Part shown: piece after piece, positions 17,792-26,017 of the stretch | Numbering within the stretch: the first letter of the stretch is position 1 | How the letters are laid out: the number at the start of each line of letters is the position of its first letter | Origin: Cacconaster sp964598495 | Lineage (GTDB): Bacteria > Bacteroidota > Bacteroidia > Bacteroidales > UBA932 | Assembly (NCBI GenBank): GCA_964598495.1 | Contig: CAZRBY010000006.1 | Location: forward strand, 1-64,000 | Direction of reading: 5' to 3' | DNA: 64,000 bases | Notes under the pieces: model-generated | Told to the model about the DNA's origin: nothing | What the model saw: the letters and a program-made list of their open reading frames with translations, nothing else | Database searches by the model: none | Position numbers and translations under genes: made by a program

Positions 17792-19654
17792 TTAGTTGAT
17801 CTTGGCAAGAGCAGCAAGGTTGGCTTCGTTTACAGGATTTTTGCCTTCTGCGGTAAATGCAAATTCGATTCTCTCCGCATAAGCCTTCTCTACGGCATTT
17901 CTCACAAGTTTCATTGTACTGTTGATCATCTTGTTAGCCTCGCTGAAAGGCTCATCGGCAATGATGAAAGTGGTGGGAAGCCACCTTTCGGGGAATGTAC
18001 CGGCAAATTGACCTCCTGAACGATATTTGTCAAACTCGGCCTTGACCGCCATAATACCTGCCTCACCTTCCGGAAGAACCTTCTTGTCAACCTGAACGAC
18101 ACAGATTGTATAGGGATTCTGGTTGTTATGAAGCATGATGTTTTGAATGATCTTTGAATTTTCAATGATAGACTCTTCAATACCTTCAGGTGCATATTTT
18201 TCTCCGTCACTTGAGATAAGTAGGGATTTGAATCGGCCGAGAACATACAGGAATCCCGACTTGTGCATATAGCCCATATCGCCGGTGTAGAGCCATCCAT
18301 CTTTGACGGTGTCGGCAGTAGATGTCGGATTCTTCCAGTAACCGGCCATCACGTTTTCTCCACGGATAACTATTTCACCGGTAACTCCATCGGGAACTTC
18401 ATTGCCATTCTCATCGCAAATCTTAAGGTCCATGGGCTTCACAAGTATGCCGGAAGAGCCTAGACGATGCTTTTTAGGAGTATTGGTTGAGATAACCGGA
18501 GTGGCCTCGGAAAGGCCGTAACCCTGGAACATAGGTATACCGAGTGCATAATAAAACCTCTGAATATCTATGTCCAAAAGTGCACCACCTCCAATGAAGA
18601 AATCCAGTTCACCGCCCATAGCCATGCGCACTTTACTGAAAATCAGTTTGTCGAAGATTTTTACCAACGGTGCGGCGAAAATTCTCAGCCCTCTGCCCCT
18701 ATTCCAACCCTCCTGATTGTACCAGATGGCCAATTTGAGTGCAAAATCAAAGATTTTTTTCTTGCCGCTCTTCTCCACCGAACTCTCGATGTTCTTCTTG
18801 AAATTCTTGGCAAGCGCAGGCACGGAGAGCATTATGTTGGGTTTGACTTCAGCTATACTCATAGGTATGTTGCGAAGAGTCTCCATAGCAGTCTTACCCT
18901 GTGGGACAGTGGCTATTTTTGCTCCTCTTGCCATCATGGCGTACATTCCAACCACGTGTGCAAAGCAATGATCCAAGGGCAGTATGATCAACATCTTGAC
19001 GTTCTCGTCAATATTTATACAAGAAAGCGACTGCTCCACATTTGCAGTATAGTTACGGTGTGTCAAAACCACACCTTTGGGATCTGCAGTAGTGCCGGAT
19101 GTATAGGTAATAGTGGCAATATCGTCGTTTTGTATGGATTGACCGATTTTAAGGAATTCATCCATATTTGTCTCCAGATATTTAGCACCGCGTTTCATAA
19201 GATCCTCAGCAGCAATCTCCCCCGCCTCGTAACTCTCGACCGGATCAAGGACAATGACCTTCTCTACGAGGGGCAGCCGGTCCCTTATCAGACGAATCTT
19301 ATTAAGCTGTCTGGAACTGGTGATGATGTATTTTACATCGCCATGAATCAGTCGAAAGAGCAAATCGTTTGATTCTTCGAGTTTTATGGAGAGAGGTACG
19401 CTCACGCCTCCGGCGTAAAACATGCCCAACTCACTGATTATCCACATATTGCAACCTTCCGCAAGAATGGCTATATTCTCTTTTGGTTTGACGCCTTCAA
19501 GTACGAGTCCGGCTCCGAACTTATACACAGCATCCATTGTCTGCTTATAAGTAGTGGGCTCAAAAGTACCTGTTTTGCTCTCAAGCAGATAGGCGTTGTC
19601 CGGAAATTGTGCAACAGCCTGCTCGAAATGGTCAATAATGGTTTTTTTGATCAT
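17792..19654 (-). CDS. Long-chain acyl-CoA synthetase (AMP-forming)
   Basis: 620 residues. The AMP-binding signature is TYTSGTTADPKGVVLTH, then GYGLSEATPVIS, and the TGDMGYMHKSGFLYVLGR hinge region. It activates fatty acids to acyl-CoA, probably at the inner membrane. Its place at the head of a string containing an acyltransferase suggests a joint role in lipid remodelling. A promoter is predicted immediately upstream (19686-19716). The C-terminal LNEEG-type lysine region seems shorter than in classical FadD, as in other Bacteroidetes FAA1-like proteins. Confidence 0.9.
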   Translation of the reverse strand: MIKKTIIDHFEQAVAQFPDNAYLLESKTGTFEPTTYKQTMDAVYKFGAGLVLEGVKPKENIAILAEGCNMWIISELGMFYAGGVSVPLSIKLEESNDLLFRLIHGDVKYIITSSRQLNKIRLIRDRLPLVEKVIVLDPVESYEAGEIAAEDLMKRGAKYLETNMDEFLKIGQSIQNDDIATITYTSGTTADPKGVVLTHRNYTANVEQSLSCINIDENVKMLIILPLDHCFAHVVGMYAMMARGAKIATVPQGKTAMETLRNIPMSIAEVKPNIMLSVPALAKNFKKNIESSVEKSGKKKIFDFALKLAIWYNQEGWNRGRGLRIFAAPLVKIFDKLIFSKVRMAMGGELDFFIGGGALLDIDIQRFYYALGIPMFQGYGLSEATPVISTNTPKKHRLGSSGILVKPMDLKICDENGNEVPDGVTGEIVIRGENVMAGYWKNPTSTADTVKDGWLYTGDMGYMHKSGFLYVLGRFKSLLISSDGEKYAPEGIEESIIENSKIIQNIMLHNNQNPYTICVVQVDKKVLPEGEAGIMAVKAEFDKYRSGGQFAGTFPERWLPTTFIIADEPFSEANKMINSTMKLVRNAVEKAYAERIEFAFTAEGKNPVNEANLAALAKIN

Positions 19655-19685
19655 AATATTGTAGGTTTTAGTCTTAATTAAGATA

Positions 19686-19716
19686 CAAATATATATTTTT
19701 ATTTTCTAATTTCCAA
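19686..19716 (-). promoter_or_regulatory. Predicted promoter of the acyl-CoA synthetase gene
   Basis: Minus-strand TTG (19714-19716), 20-nt spacer, then TATATTTG (19686-19693), a full match to the Bacteroidetes consensus. The predicted start is near 19682, 28 nt before the ATG at 19654. The -33 box lies within the end of queA. Confidence 0.7.
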
Positions 19717-20928
19717 CAAGGAAGAGTCCCCGTAACTGAGAAAACGGAACCCATTATCGAGTGCATAATTATAGATGTTTCTCCATGATTTACCCACAAA
19801 AGCCGAGATAAGCAATAATAGTGTGCTTTTGGGCTGGTGAAAGTTGGTAATAAGGTGATCTATTACTCTAAATCGGTATCCCGGTACAATAATAATCTCC
19901 GTGCGCGAGAGCAAATTGTCGAGTGAATTAGCCTCCAGATAGTCTGCAAGGGCATCAAGAGCCTCTTTTAAAGTATAGTCGAACCCCTCCTCACGATACG
20001 GTTCCCATTGTGAGACATACGAAGGAGCTTTTTTCTCAATAACCTGCACACCGAGAAAATAGAGGGACTCGAGACAGCGAGTGGAAGTTGTACCTACGGC
20101 AATTATGTGCTTTGAGGCGTAGTTTCGCAAGGATTTGATCAATTCTGTGGGGATTGAGAAGGGTTCGCTGTGCATATTATGCTCAGAGATATATTCGCTT
20201 TTTACCGGCAGAAAGGTGCCTGCCCCCACATGGAGTGATAGGTATCCCTGTTTTATCCCCTTCTCGGAAATCTTTTCAAGCACCGAGTCAGTGAAGTGGA
20301 GTCCTGCAGTCGGTGCTGCTACAGAGCCATCTATGCATGCATAGCAGGTCTGATAACGCACTTTATCAAGAGGCTCGGGATCACGTTTCAGATAGGGAGG
20401 AATTGGGATTTTGCCGCAAATTTCCAGTACTTTAGAAAACGAATCGCCACTTTTCCATGAAAATTGTACAACAATTCTGTTATTTCCCCTTTCTACGAGT
20501 TCCGCCTCCAAATCCAGACTCGCTATGGCAGGATCATCAGAAGAATTGAAAAAATATACGGGACCATCCTTCCATCTCTTAATATTACCCACAATGACTT
20601 TCCAGCGGCATTTTCCCGTACAGGCAAAATTGAGTTGATAATCCTCGGGATCAACAGGTTCAAGACAAAAAATCTCTATTATGGCTCCGGAATTGCGCAT
20701 AAAAAGCAATCTTGCAGGAATTACCCTCGTATTATTGAAGATCATGAGCGAATCTTCAGGTAAAAATCTGTCGATGTCGGTAAATTTCTCGTCACAAGGA
20801 AGAAAACCGTTCCTACTTGTAAAAAGCAGTAGTTTAGATGAGTCTCTCTCTTGCAGAGGAAATTTTGAAATTCTATCGTCCGGGAGGTGATAGTCGTATT
20901 CTTCGATTCTAATCCTGTCTGTAATCAT
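19699..20928 (-). CDS. queA: tRNA preQ1(34) S-adenosylmethionine ribosyltransferase-isomerase
   Basis: 409 residues from ATG 20928. A GTG 18 nt upstream would fall inside the predicted -7 box (20946-20953) and is rejected. Family signatures: DYHLPDDRISKFP at the N-terminus, SVAAPTAGLHFT, LSLHVGAGTFLPVK, and LITNFHQPKSTLLLLISAF near the end. It transfers and rearranges ribose from SAM onto preQ1 in tRNA, forming epoxyqueuosine. It is about 50 residues longer than typical QueA, with extra sequence in the middle and the C-terminal part. It is transcribed alone. Confidence 0.93.
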   Translation of the reverse strand: MITDRIRIEEYDYHLPDDRISKFPLQERDSSKLLLFTSRNGFLPCDEKFTDIDRFLPEDSLMIFNNTRVIPARLLFMRNSGAIIEIFCLEPVDPEDYQLNFACTGKCRWKVIVGNIKRWKDGPVYFFNSSDDPAIASLDLEAELVERGNNRIVVQFSWKSGDSFSKVLEICGKIPIPPYLKRDPEPLDKVRYQTCYACIDGSVAAPTAGLHFTDSVLEKISEKGIKQGYLSLHVGAGTFLPVKSEYISEHNMHSEPFSIPTELIKSLRNYASKHIIAVGTTSTRCLESLYFLGVQVIEKKAPSYVSQWEPYREEGFDYTLKEALDALADYLEANSLDNLLSRTEIIIVPGYRFRVIDHLITNFHQPKSTLLLLISAFVGKSWRNIYNYALDNGFRFLSYGDSSLLEIRK

Positions 20929-20945
20929 AAATGTAATCTTCAACA

Positions 20946-20953
20946 CAAAGGTA
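20946..20953 (-). promoter_or_regulatory. Predicted -7 element for queA
   Basis: TACCTTTG on the minus strand matches TAnnTTTG. The predicted start is near 20942, 14 nt before the ATG. No TTG was found 19-21 nt upstream, so the -33 element is weak or absent. Confidence 0.5.
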
Positions 20954-21550
20954 AATCAATAGATTTGAATAAAGGGCATTTTTAATCGATTTAAAAGGTT
21001 TACTAATCTAAGCATACTTGATATATACCCGATACGATATAATTGAATTGCGGTGATTTATTTACATTTGTGACATCTCTGCTTGTTTACAGATGTTTAT
21101 AATTGAGGGCATTTGTCTTTACATATGTAACCGAATAAGAATTTGACTAATGAATTATGGTCATTTACAATTGTGTCGTGGATAATACTTGGATTTTATC
21201 AACACATGTTAATAACTAAAAGTTATTTTAAAATATCTAAGCACTTATTAGATTGAAAACCAGATATTTAAATATTATTATCTAAAGTAAATTAATGTAT
21301 ACAAACCTAAATAATGACCATTTTGAGTTCAATTGTTCATTTAATGGAGATTTTAAGATATATAATATATTATATCCCAGTAGTTTATTAGTTTTATCTT
21401 GATTAACGCTTTATATTAAACACCTATTTTTATTCAAGTTCTATTCTTTATTGTTGTAATTTACATTTGTAACTTATTAATTTAATCGTCCTGATTACAT
21501 TTGTAATCAAAAATAGTGCTACATTTGTATCGAATCAAGTTTACAAAATT
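20954..21550. promoter_or_regulatory. 600-bp AT-rich divergent intergenic region with seven TTACAnnTGTAA-like sites
   Basis: No gene is seen here. It holds repeated palindromes related to TTACATTTGTAA: 21062-21073 (TTACATTTGTGA), 21087-21098 (TTACAGATGTTT, weak), 21119-21130 (TTACATATGTAA, perfect), 21165-21176 (TTACAATTGTGT), 21461-21472 (TTACATTTGTAA), 21495-21506 (same, extended to a 16-bp near-palindrome 21493-21508) and 21519-21530 (CTACATTTGTAT). Several contain TACATTTG, a match to the -7 promoter consensus. They lie upstream of the XRE gene at 21551 and are most simply its operators. The stretch 21180-21460 shows nothing beyond AT-rich sequence. Confidence 0.65.
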
Positions 21551-22180
21551 ATGGATAAGCGATTACAACAATTTCTGGAGCTCGAGGACCTTACTCCGTC
21601 AAAACTTGCCGACATATTGCAGATCCAGCGCTCGGGAATATCTCACCTTCTCTCCGGACGCAATAAACCCAGCTTTGATTTCATCCAAGGTATACTCAAG
21701 AATTTTCCTCAGATAAACCCTGAGTGGCTGATTCTCGGCAAAGGAAAACCTTACAAGAGCCAAAACACTTTCCCCCCACCATTACCTGATCAAACAATAA
21801 CTTCTGCTCCCACTCCTGTAATGACGGCACCACCGACTACCGGTTCCCCATCTTCCCCTGTCACTTTATTTGACACAATCCCCAATCGGAACCAAGAATC
21901 ACTATTTGATTTGCCCCATTTTGTTCCGGAATCTGCAGTTGATAGCTCACGTGAAGGGATATCTACGCAAAACCCACTCAATGATGTACAAGAGGAACCT
22001 AAGGCAATCTCTCCTGTTCCTCAGCAGGTTACGAGGATTTCTGAGGCGTCACAACCCTCTGAGAATCGCTTTATAGAACCCATTTCCACCCCTATCCAAA
22101 ATATTCAGGCCGCAAAAAGAGATAAACACATCGTTCGCATCACCGTTTTTTACAGCGATGGCACATTTGAAGAAAAATGA
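21551..22180 (+). CDS. XRE-family helix-turn-helix regulator with proline-rich linker
   Basis: 209 residues. Residues 1-65 form a lambda-repressor-type HTH (LTPSKLADILQIQRSGISH, then SGRNKPSFDFIQGIL) ending in NPEWLILGKGKPY, a common signature in Bacteroidetes XRE proteins. Residues 75-185 are low-complexity and rich in proline, threonine and serine. The last 15 (VRITVFYSDGTFEEK) may form a short strand. No peptidase motif of LexA-type repressors is visible. The upstream palindrome array and the -7-like TACATTTG at 21520-21527, 24 nt before the ATG, suggest autoregulation. Confidence 0.8.
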   Translation: MDKRLQQFLELEDLTPSKLADILQIQRSGISHLLSGRNKPSFDFIQGILKNFPQINPEWLILGKGKPYKSQNTFPPPLPDQTITSAPTPVMTAPPTTGSPSSPVTLFDTIPNRNQESLFDLPHFVPESAVDSSREGISTQNPLNDVQEEPKAISPVPQQVTRISEASQPSENRFIEPISTPIQNIQAAKRDKHIVRITVFYSDGTFEEK

Positions 22181-22185
22181 CTATT

Positions 22186-22208
22186 TTTGTAATGATAATC
22201 ATTACAAA
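22186..22208. promoter_or_regulatory. Perfect 23-nt palindrome directly before pyrD
   Basis: Arms TTTGTAATGAT and ATCATTACAAA around a single A. It ends 2 nt before the pyrD ATG (22211) and begins 5 nt after the XRE stop. It contains TGTAAT/ATTACA half-sites related, in inverted order, to the sites upstream of the XRE gene. It could be an operator or an mRNA hairpin over the ribosome landing site. Confidence 0.6.
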
Positions 22209-22210
22209 TC

Positions 22211-23299
22211 ATGTACAAATTTCTGATAAGGCCTATTCTCTTTCTTTTTAATCCTGAAAGGGCCCACAAAATAATATTCTCGTTACTTAAGTTTTCAAGA
22301 CATATTCCGGGACTCCAACATTTGCTTCGACTCCTGTATAGGGTCAAAACTCCTACCTTGGAGCGTGACCTCTTTGGCCTCCACTTTAAAAATCCGATAG
22401 GCATTGCCGGTGGCCTGGATAAAAACGCTGAATGTTACAATGACCTTGCATGCTTCGGATTCAGTTTTGTGGAAATAGGCTCTCTCACTCCCAAGCCTCA
22501 GATCGGAAATCCAAAACCACGCTGTTTCCGTCTCGTTAAGGACAGTGCAATCATCAACCGAATGGGTATCAATAACCTGGGAGTGAGGAATGCTATCGAC
22601 AATCTACGGGCAACTCCTCCCCGCGACATAATAATTGCTGCCAACATCAGTAAAAACTCCATCACATCAAACGAAGATGCTGCAGTAGATTATGAAAAGG
22701 CGCTCACTCTGATGTATGATTTCGCGGATATGACTGTATTAAACATCTCCTGTCCCAATGTAAAAAACCTTACAGAACTCCAGGACATAGAGATGCTCTC
22801 GAATATCATAGATAAACTCATCACTATCCGTAAATTCAACGATGAATACCGTCCCATCCTGTTAAAACTCTCCCCGGATATTCCTCTCGAGCAGATTGAT
22901 GAAATTATTGACCTTGTGCAAATAACGGGCATCGACGGTATTGTTGCCACTAATACCACACGTAGCCGCGAGGGACTTGCTACTCCCTCCGATGATGTCA
23001 AGAATCTTGGTGAGGGAGGACTCAGTGGTGCTCCTCTTTTTGAAAAATCACTGAATATGGTTCGATACATCCACAACAGATCCCGAGGCTCCATACCAAT
23101 AATTGGTGTCGGTGGCATAATGACTCCGGAACAGGCACAGCAGATGCTTGATGCCGGCGCATCACTGATTGAAGTATATACAGGTTTTATATACAATGGG
23201 CCAGGGTATGTAAAGAAAATCCTGAAGCACCTACGCAATGTGGAGAAAGAGAGAGCTATGGCGGCCAATATTGAAAATAACCCTTCCGGATCAGAATGA
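22211..23299 (+). CDS. pyrD: Dihydroorotate dehydrogenase, class 2 architecture
   Basis: 362 residues. The N-terminal extension MYKFLIRPILFLFNPERAHK is the membrane-associating, quinone-binding part of class 2 enzymes. GIAGGLDKNAE, EIGSLTPKPQ and GVGGIMTPEQAQ mark the FMN barrel. It oxidises dihydroorotate to orotate in pyrimidine synthesis. The catalytic-base position reads NISCPNV (Cys181), where class 2 enzymes normally have serine (NxSSPN) and class 1 have cysteine. It overlaps cinA by 4 nt. Confidence 0.92.
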   Translation: MYKFLIRPILFLFNPERAHKIIFSLLKFSRHIPGLQHLLRLLYRVKTPTLERDLFGLHFKNPIGIAGGLDKNAECYNDLACFGFSFVEIGSLTPKPQIGNPKPRCFRLVKDSAIINRMGINNLGVRNAIDNLRATPPRDIIIAANISKNSITSNEDAAVDYEKALTLMYDFADMTVLNISCPNVKNLTELQDIEMLSNIIDKLITIRKFNDEYRPILLKLSPDIPLEQIDEIIDLVQITGIDGIVATNTTRSREGLATPSDDVKNLGEGGLSGAPLFEKSLNMVRYIHNRSRGSIPIIGVGGIMTPEQAQQMLDAGASLIEVYTGFIYNGPGYVKKILKHLRNVEKERAMAANIENNPSGSE

Positions 23300-24579
23300 C
23301 TACAGCATCAATATGTACAATTGGCGATGAAATACTTATAGGCCAGATACTCAATACCAACTCCGCTGAGATATCGAGGGCATTAAACAGCGCCGGAATA
23401 AGGGTAAGATTTCATTTCTCTATTGGTGATATACACGAGGAGATTATCTCCAGACTTGAGATGTGTTTGGAGCACACTGATATTGTGATAGTTACGGGTG
23501 GTCTGGGGCCCACCAGAGACGATATTACCAAACTTGCTCTCAAGGAGCTTTCAATGGCTTCATCATTTGTCCGTTCAGAAGAACAGTATCGTATAATAGA
23601 GCGATTAATGAGTGCCAGGGGCATAGAGATGATCGAGTCTAATAGAGAGCAGGCCTCAGTCCCAAACACATGTGATGTTATTCCCAATGAATTGGGCACA
23701 GCTCCTTGTATGGTCTTTCGTGGACTGGGCTCAAAGGGCACCTCTACACTCTACTCTCTTCCCGGTGTACCATTTGAAACGATAGGTCTGATGCCGAAAG
23801 TGATAGATGATATCCGCACTCACTTCAATCTGGAGCATATTACACATCACACCATTGTTACATTCGGAATTCCTGAATCCACACTTGCCAAACAAATAGA
23901 AAACTGGGAAAATGCGCTTCCGGAGAATATAAAACTGGCATATTTGCCTAACCCTACTATCGGAGTGCGCCTCAGACTCTCCCATTATGGAGAAGAAGAG
24001 CCGGATTTCACACCTTATATATCCTCTCTTAAAGAGATTCTCGGAGATGCAATATATGGTGAAGGTGAGGATAACCTGCAGACTGTAATAGGGCGTAAAT
24101 TAAGGAGTATGGGAAGAACGCTTGCAGTAGCCGAATCTTGTACCGGCGGCCGCATCTCCGAATTGATAACCCAGGTGGCAGGCTGCTCGGATTATTACAA
24201 AGGGTCGGTAATATCTTATGCAAATGGAGTAAAGACAAACCTCCTCGGTGTACCTGCCGAAACTATTGAAACTCACGGAGCGGTGAGTGAGCAAACCGCA
24301 ATAGCGATGTCTACCGGACTGCTAAAACTGCTTGATACAGACTACACCATAGCTACAACCGGTGTAGCAGGCCCTGGCGGTGGTACTTCCGAAAATCCTG
24401 TAGGAACTGCATGGCTTGCAGTAGCTTCAAGAGATCGTGTAGTAACTAAAAAGGTGAAATTTTCCTCGAACAGAGTGACCAATATAGAGCGTTTTGCCTC
24501 GAATGCCCTTAATTTGCTACGCCTTGAAATAGAGTTTAGTGGTGCGGGTTGCGAGTTACGTGGTGCAGGGAAGTTATGA
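23296..24579 (+). CDS. cinA: CinA-family nicotinamide-nucleotide amidase / damage-inducible protein
   Basis: 427 residues. The N-terminal MoCF-like (COG1058) domain has ICTIGDEILIGQILNTNSA and VTGGLGPTRDDITK. The C-terminal amidase domain has VAESCTGGRISELITQVAG and ATTGVAGPGGGT. It hydrolyses NMN and possibly related pyridine nucleotides. Its ATG overlaps the pyrD stop (ATGA), so translation is probably coupled. The last 12 residues (GAGCELRGAGKL) look like low-complexity intergenic sequence read in frame rather than conserved protein. Confidence 0.9.
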   Translation: MTTASICTIGDEILIGQILNTNSAEISRALNSAGIRVRFHFSIGDIHEEIISRLEMCLEHTDIVIVTGGLGPTRDDITKLALKELSMASSFVRSEEQYRIIERLMSARGIEMIESNREQASVPNTCDVIPNELGTAPCMVFRGLGSKGTSTLYSLPGVPFETIGLMPKVIDDIRTHFNLEHITHHTIVTFGIPESTLAKQIENWENALPENIKLAYLPNPTIGVRLRLSHYGEEEPDFTPYISSLKEILGDAIYGEGEDNLQTVIGRKLRSMGRTLAVAESCTGGRISELITQVAGCSDYYKGSVISYANGVKTNLLGVPAETIETHGAVSEQTAIAMSTGLLKLLDTDYTIATTGVAGPGGGTSENPVGTAWLAVASRDRVVTKKVKFSSNRVTNIERFASNALNLLRLEIEFSGAGCELRGAGKL

Positions 24580-24604
24580 GTGAGGAGTTGTTAGTATAAA
24601 TAGA

Positions 24605-24660
24605 CTTCAACAACATCAGCATAGAAAATTTTTTGTATTTTCGAGCTGATGTTGTTGAAG
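24605..24660 (+). repeat. Hairpin element copy A downstream of cinA
   Basis: A perfect 16-bp stem, CTTCAACAACATCAGC (24605-24620) with GCTGATGTTGTTGAAG (24645-24660), encloses a 24-nt loop containing TAGAAAATTTTTTG and ATTTTCG. The loop can pair again (GAAAAT with ATTTTC). Copies B (26018-26076) and C (38333-38393) share the loop and the outer CTTCAA/TTGAAG but differ, with compensation, in the stem. It may also terminate transcription of cinA. Confidence 0.85.
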
Positions 24661-24746
24661 CAGTGCGATTTAAAAGGATGTTTTGAGTAAGGGCTTTTAT
24701 TATTGGAAAATATTATTAATAAACAAATAGTTTATAATTAACCAAC

Positions 24747-24770
24747 AGCCAATGGCTAAAGCCAACGGCT
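24747..24770. repeat. Pair of AGCCAAYGGCT palindromes
   Basis: AGCCAATGGCT (24747-24757) and AGCCAACGGCT (24760-24770) stand side by side, 20 nt before the serine hydrolase start. Each is a small inverted repeat with a 3-nt centre. They could be an operator pair or part of a dispersed repeat. Confidence 0.45.
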
Positions 24771-24789
24771 AACAGCAAACTATAGTATC

Positions 24790-25953
24790 ATGAAAAGAAT
24801 AATTGTTTTTATTATGGCAGCAACAGTTATCGCAGCCTGTTCCCCAAGTCCGAAGGACGAAGCGGCAAAGAAAATTGATTCCATCTGTTCGGAGCTATTT
24901 CCGTTAGGTGAACCCGGTGCTGCAGTCCTTGTGCTCCGGGGAGATGAGATCATTTTTGATAAAGGTTACGGCTTAGCCGATCTTGAGAGTGGTACCCCTA
25001 TTGATGGAAATACCTCTTTCTGCATTGCTTCAATATCCAAACAGTTTACTGCAGTAGCTATCCTGCAGCTTGCTGAGCAAGGCAAACTTTCGCTGGAGGA
25101 CAATATGAAAAAATATTTCCCCGAATACAAGGCGGATTTTTATGAGAGAATCAAGATCAAACACCTCCTCTCCCACTCCTCAGGCATTCCAGACGCACGC
25201 GACAGAAGCGACAAACAGCGCAGTATTTTTGCAGACGAGGCGTATGTAATGCAATATCTGCCCGACTTGAACTTTTTAAATTTCGAGCCCGGAACGGAGT
25301 ACGAATATATAAATCCGACTTTTTTGATGCTTGGTGCAATTGTGGAAAAAGTTTCCGGAATCTCATTTGTCGATTATGTAAATGAGAATATTTTCGCACC
25401 TGCAGGAATGGAACATAGTCTCTACTTTGAGGCTGATAAAGAGCACCTTATACCAAATATGGCTCATGGATACAGGTTTGAAGATGTTGATGATTTATCC
25501 GAAGGAAACTCTGAAAATGAAGGTGAGATTGAGAGCAAAAAAGAGTGGCGCGAGTATGACTACGGCGAGGAAACCTTTTTTGCCACTAAGGCTGATGGCG
25601 GCCTCTACACTTCAACTCATGAGTTTGTGATTTGGGAAAAAGCACTTCGTAGCCATACGGTACTGGGAGAAGAACTTCAGAATGCCGCACATACGCCTCA
25701 AATAAAGATAAGCGGCAGCAAATACAGCAACTATCAAAATCGCCCCAATACCTGGTATGGATATGGCTGGTTTATCGAACCCGCAACCGACTCCACGACC
25801 TTAAAGATTTATCACACCGGCAGCAACGGCGGCTTCAAATCCATTGCAGCACGCTACCCTGAGAAAGAAATACTTATTCTGCTCTTTTCCAACCGGGAAG
25901 ACTTAGATTCGTACGCAACAATACAACCGATAGAGAGAGCCCTTGGGCTATAG
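24790..25953 (+). CDS. Serine hydrolase of the class C beta-lactamase/esterase family, lipoprotein
   Basis: 387 residues. The lipoprotein signal ends at MAATVIAACSPS (Cys about 17). The SxxK motif is SISK in CIASISKQFTAV, YxN is in YEYINPTF, and the third motif is HTGSNGGF. These define the penicillin-binding-protein-like serine hydrolase fold. Members cleave peptides, esters or D-amino-acid substrates, and true beta-lactamase activity is uncertain. An acidic insert of about 25 residues (near 235-260, SEGNSENEGEIESKK) is unusual. Probably periplasmic, attached to the outer membrane. It has no close partner gene. Confidence 0.85.
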   Translation: MKRIIVFIMAATVIAACSPSPKDEAAKKIDSICSELFPLGEPGAAVLVLRGDEIIFDKGYGLADLESGTPIDGNTSFCIASISKQFTAVAILQLAEQGKLSLEDNMKKYFPEYKADFYERIKIKHLLSHSSGIPDARDRSDKQRSIFADEAYVMQYLPDLNFLNFEPGTEYEYINPTFLMLGAIVEKVSGISFVDYVNENIFAPAGMEHSLYFEADKEHLIPNMAHGYRFEDVDDLSEGNSENEGEIESKKEWREYDYGEETFFATKADGGLYTSTHEFVIWEKALRSHTVLGEELQNAAHTPQIKISGSKYSNYQNRPNTWYGYGWFIEPATDSTTLKIYHTGSNGGFKSIAARYPEKEILILLFSNREDLDSYATIQPIERALGL

Positions 25954-26017
25954 AAGTTAAGAGTTTCAACACATATCGGAATAACTTAGAACTCGTAACT
26001 TCCTCATAGACACCATA

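Noticed and set aside
20929..20946. Longer queA start at GTG 20946
   Set aside because: It would place the start codon inside the predicted -7 box; ATG 20928 begins the conserved sequence.
20954..22180. Prophage or integrative element around the XRE gene
   Set aside because: No integrase, structural genes or attachment repeats; followed directly by housekeeping pyrD-cinA.
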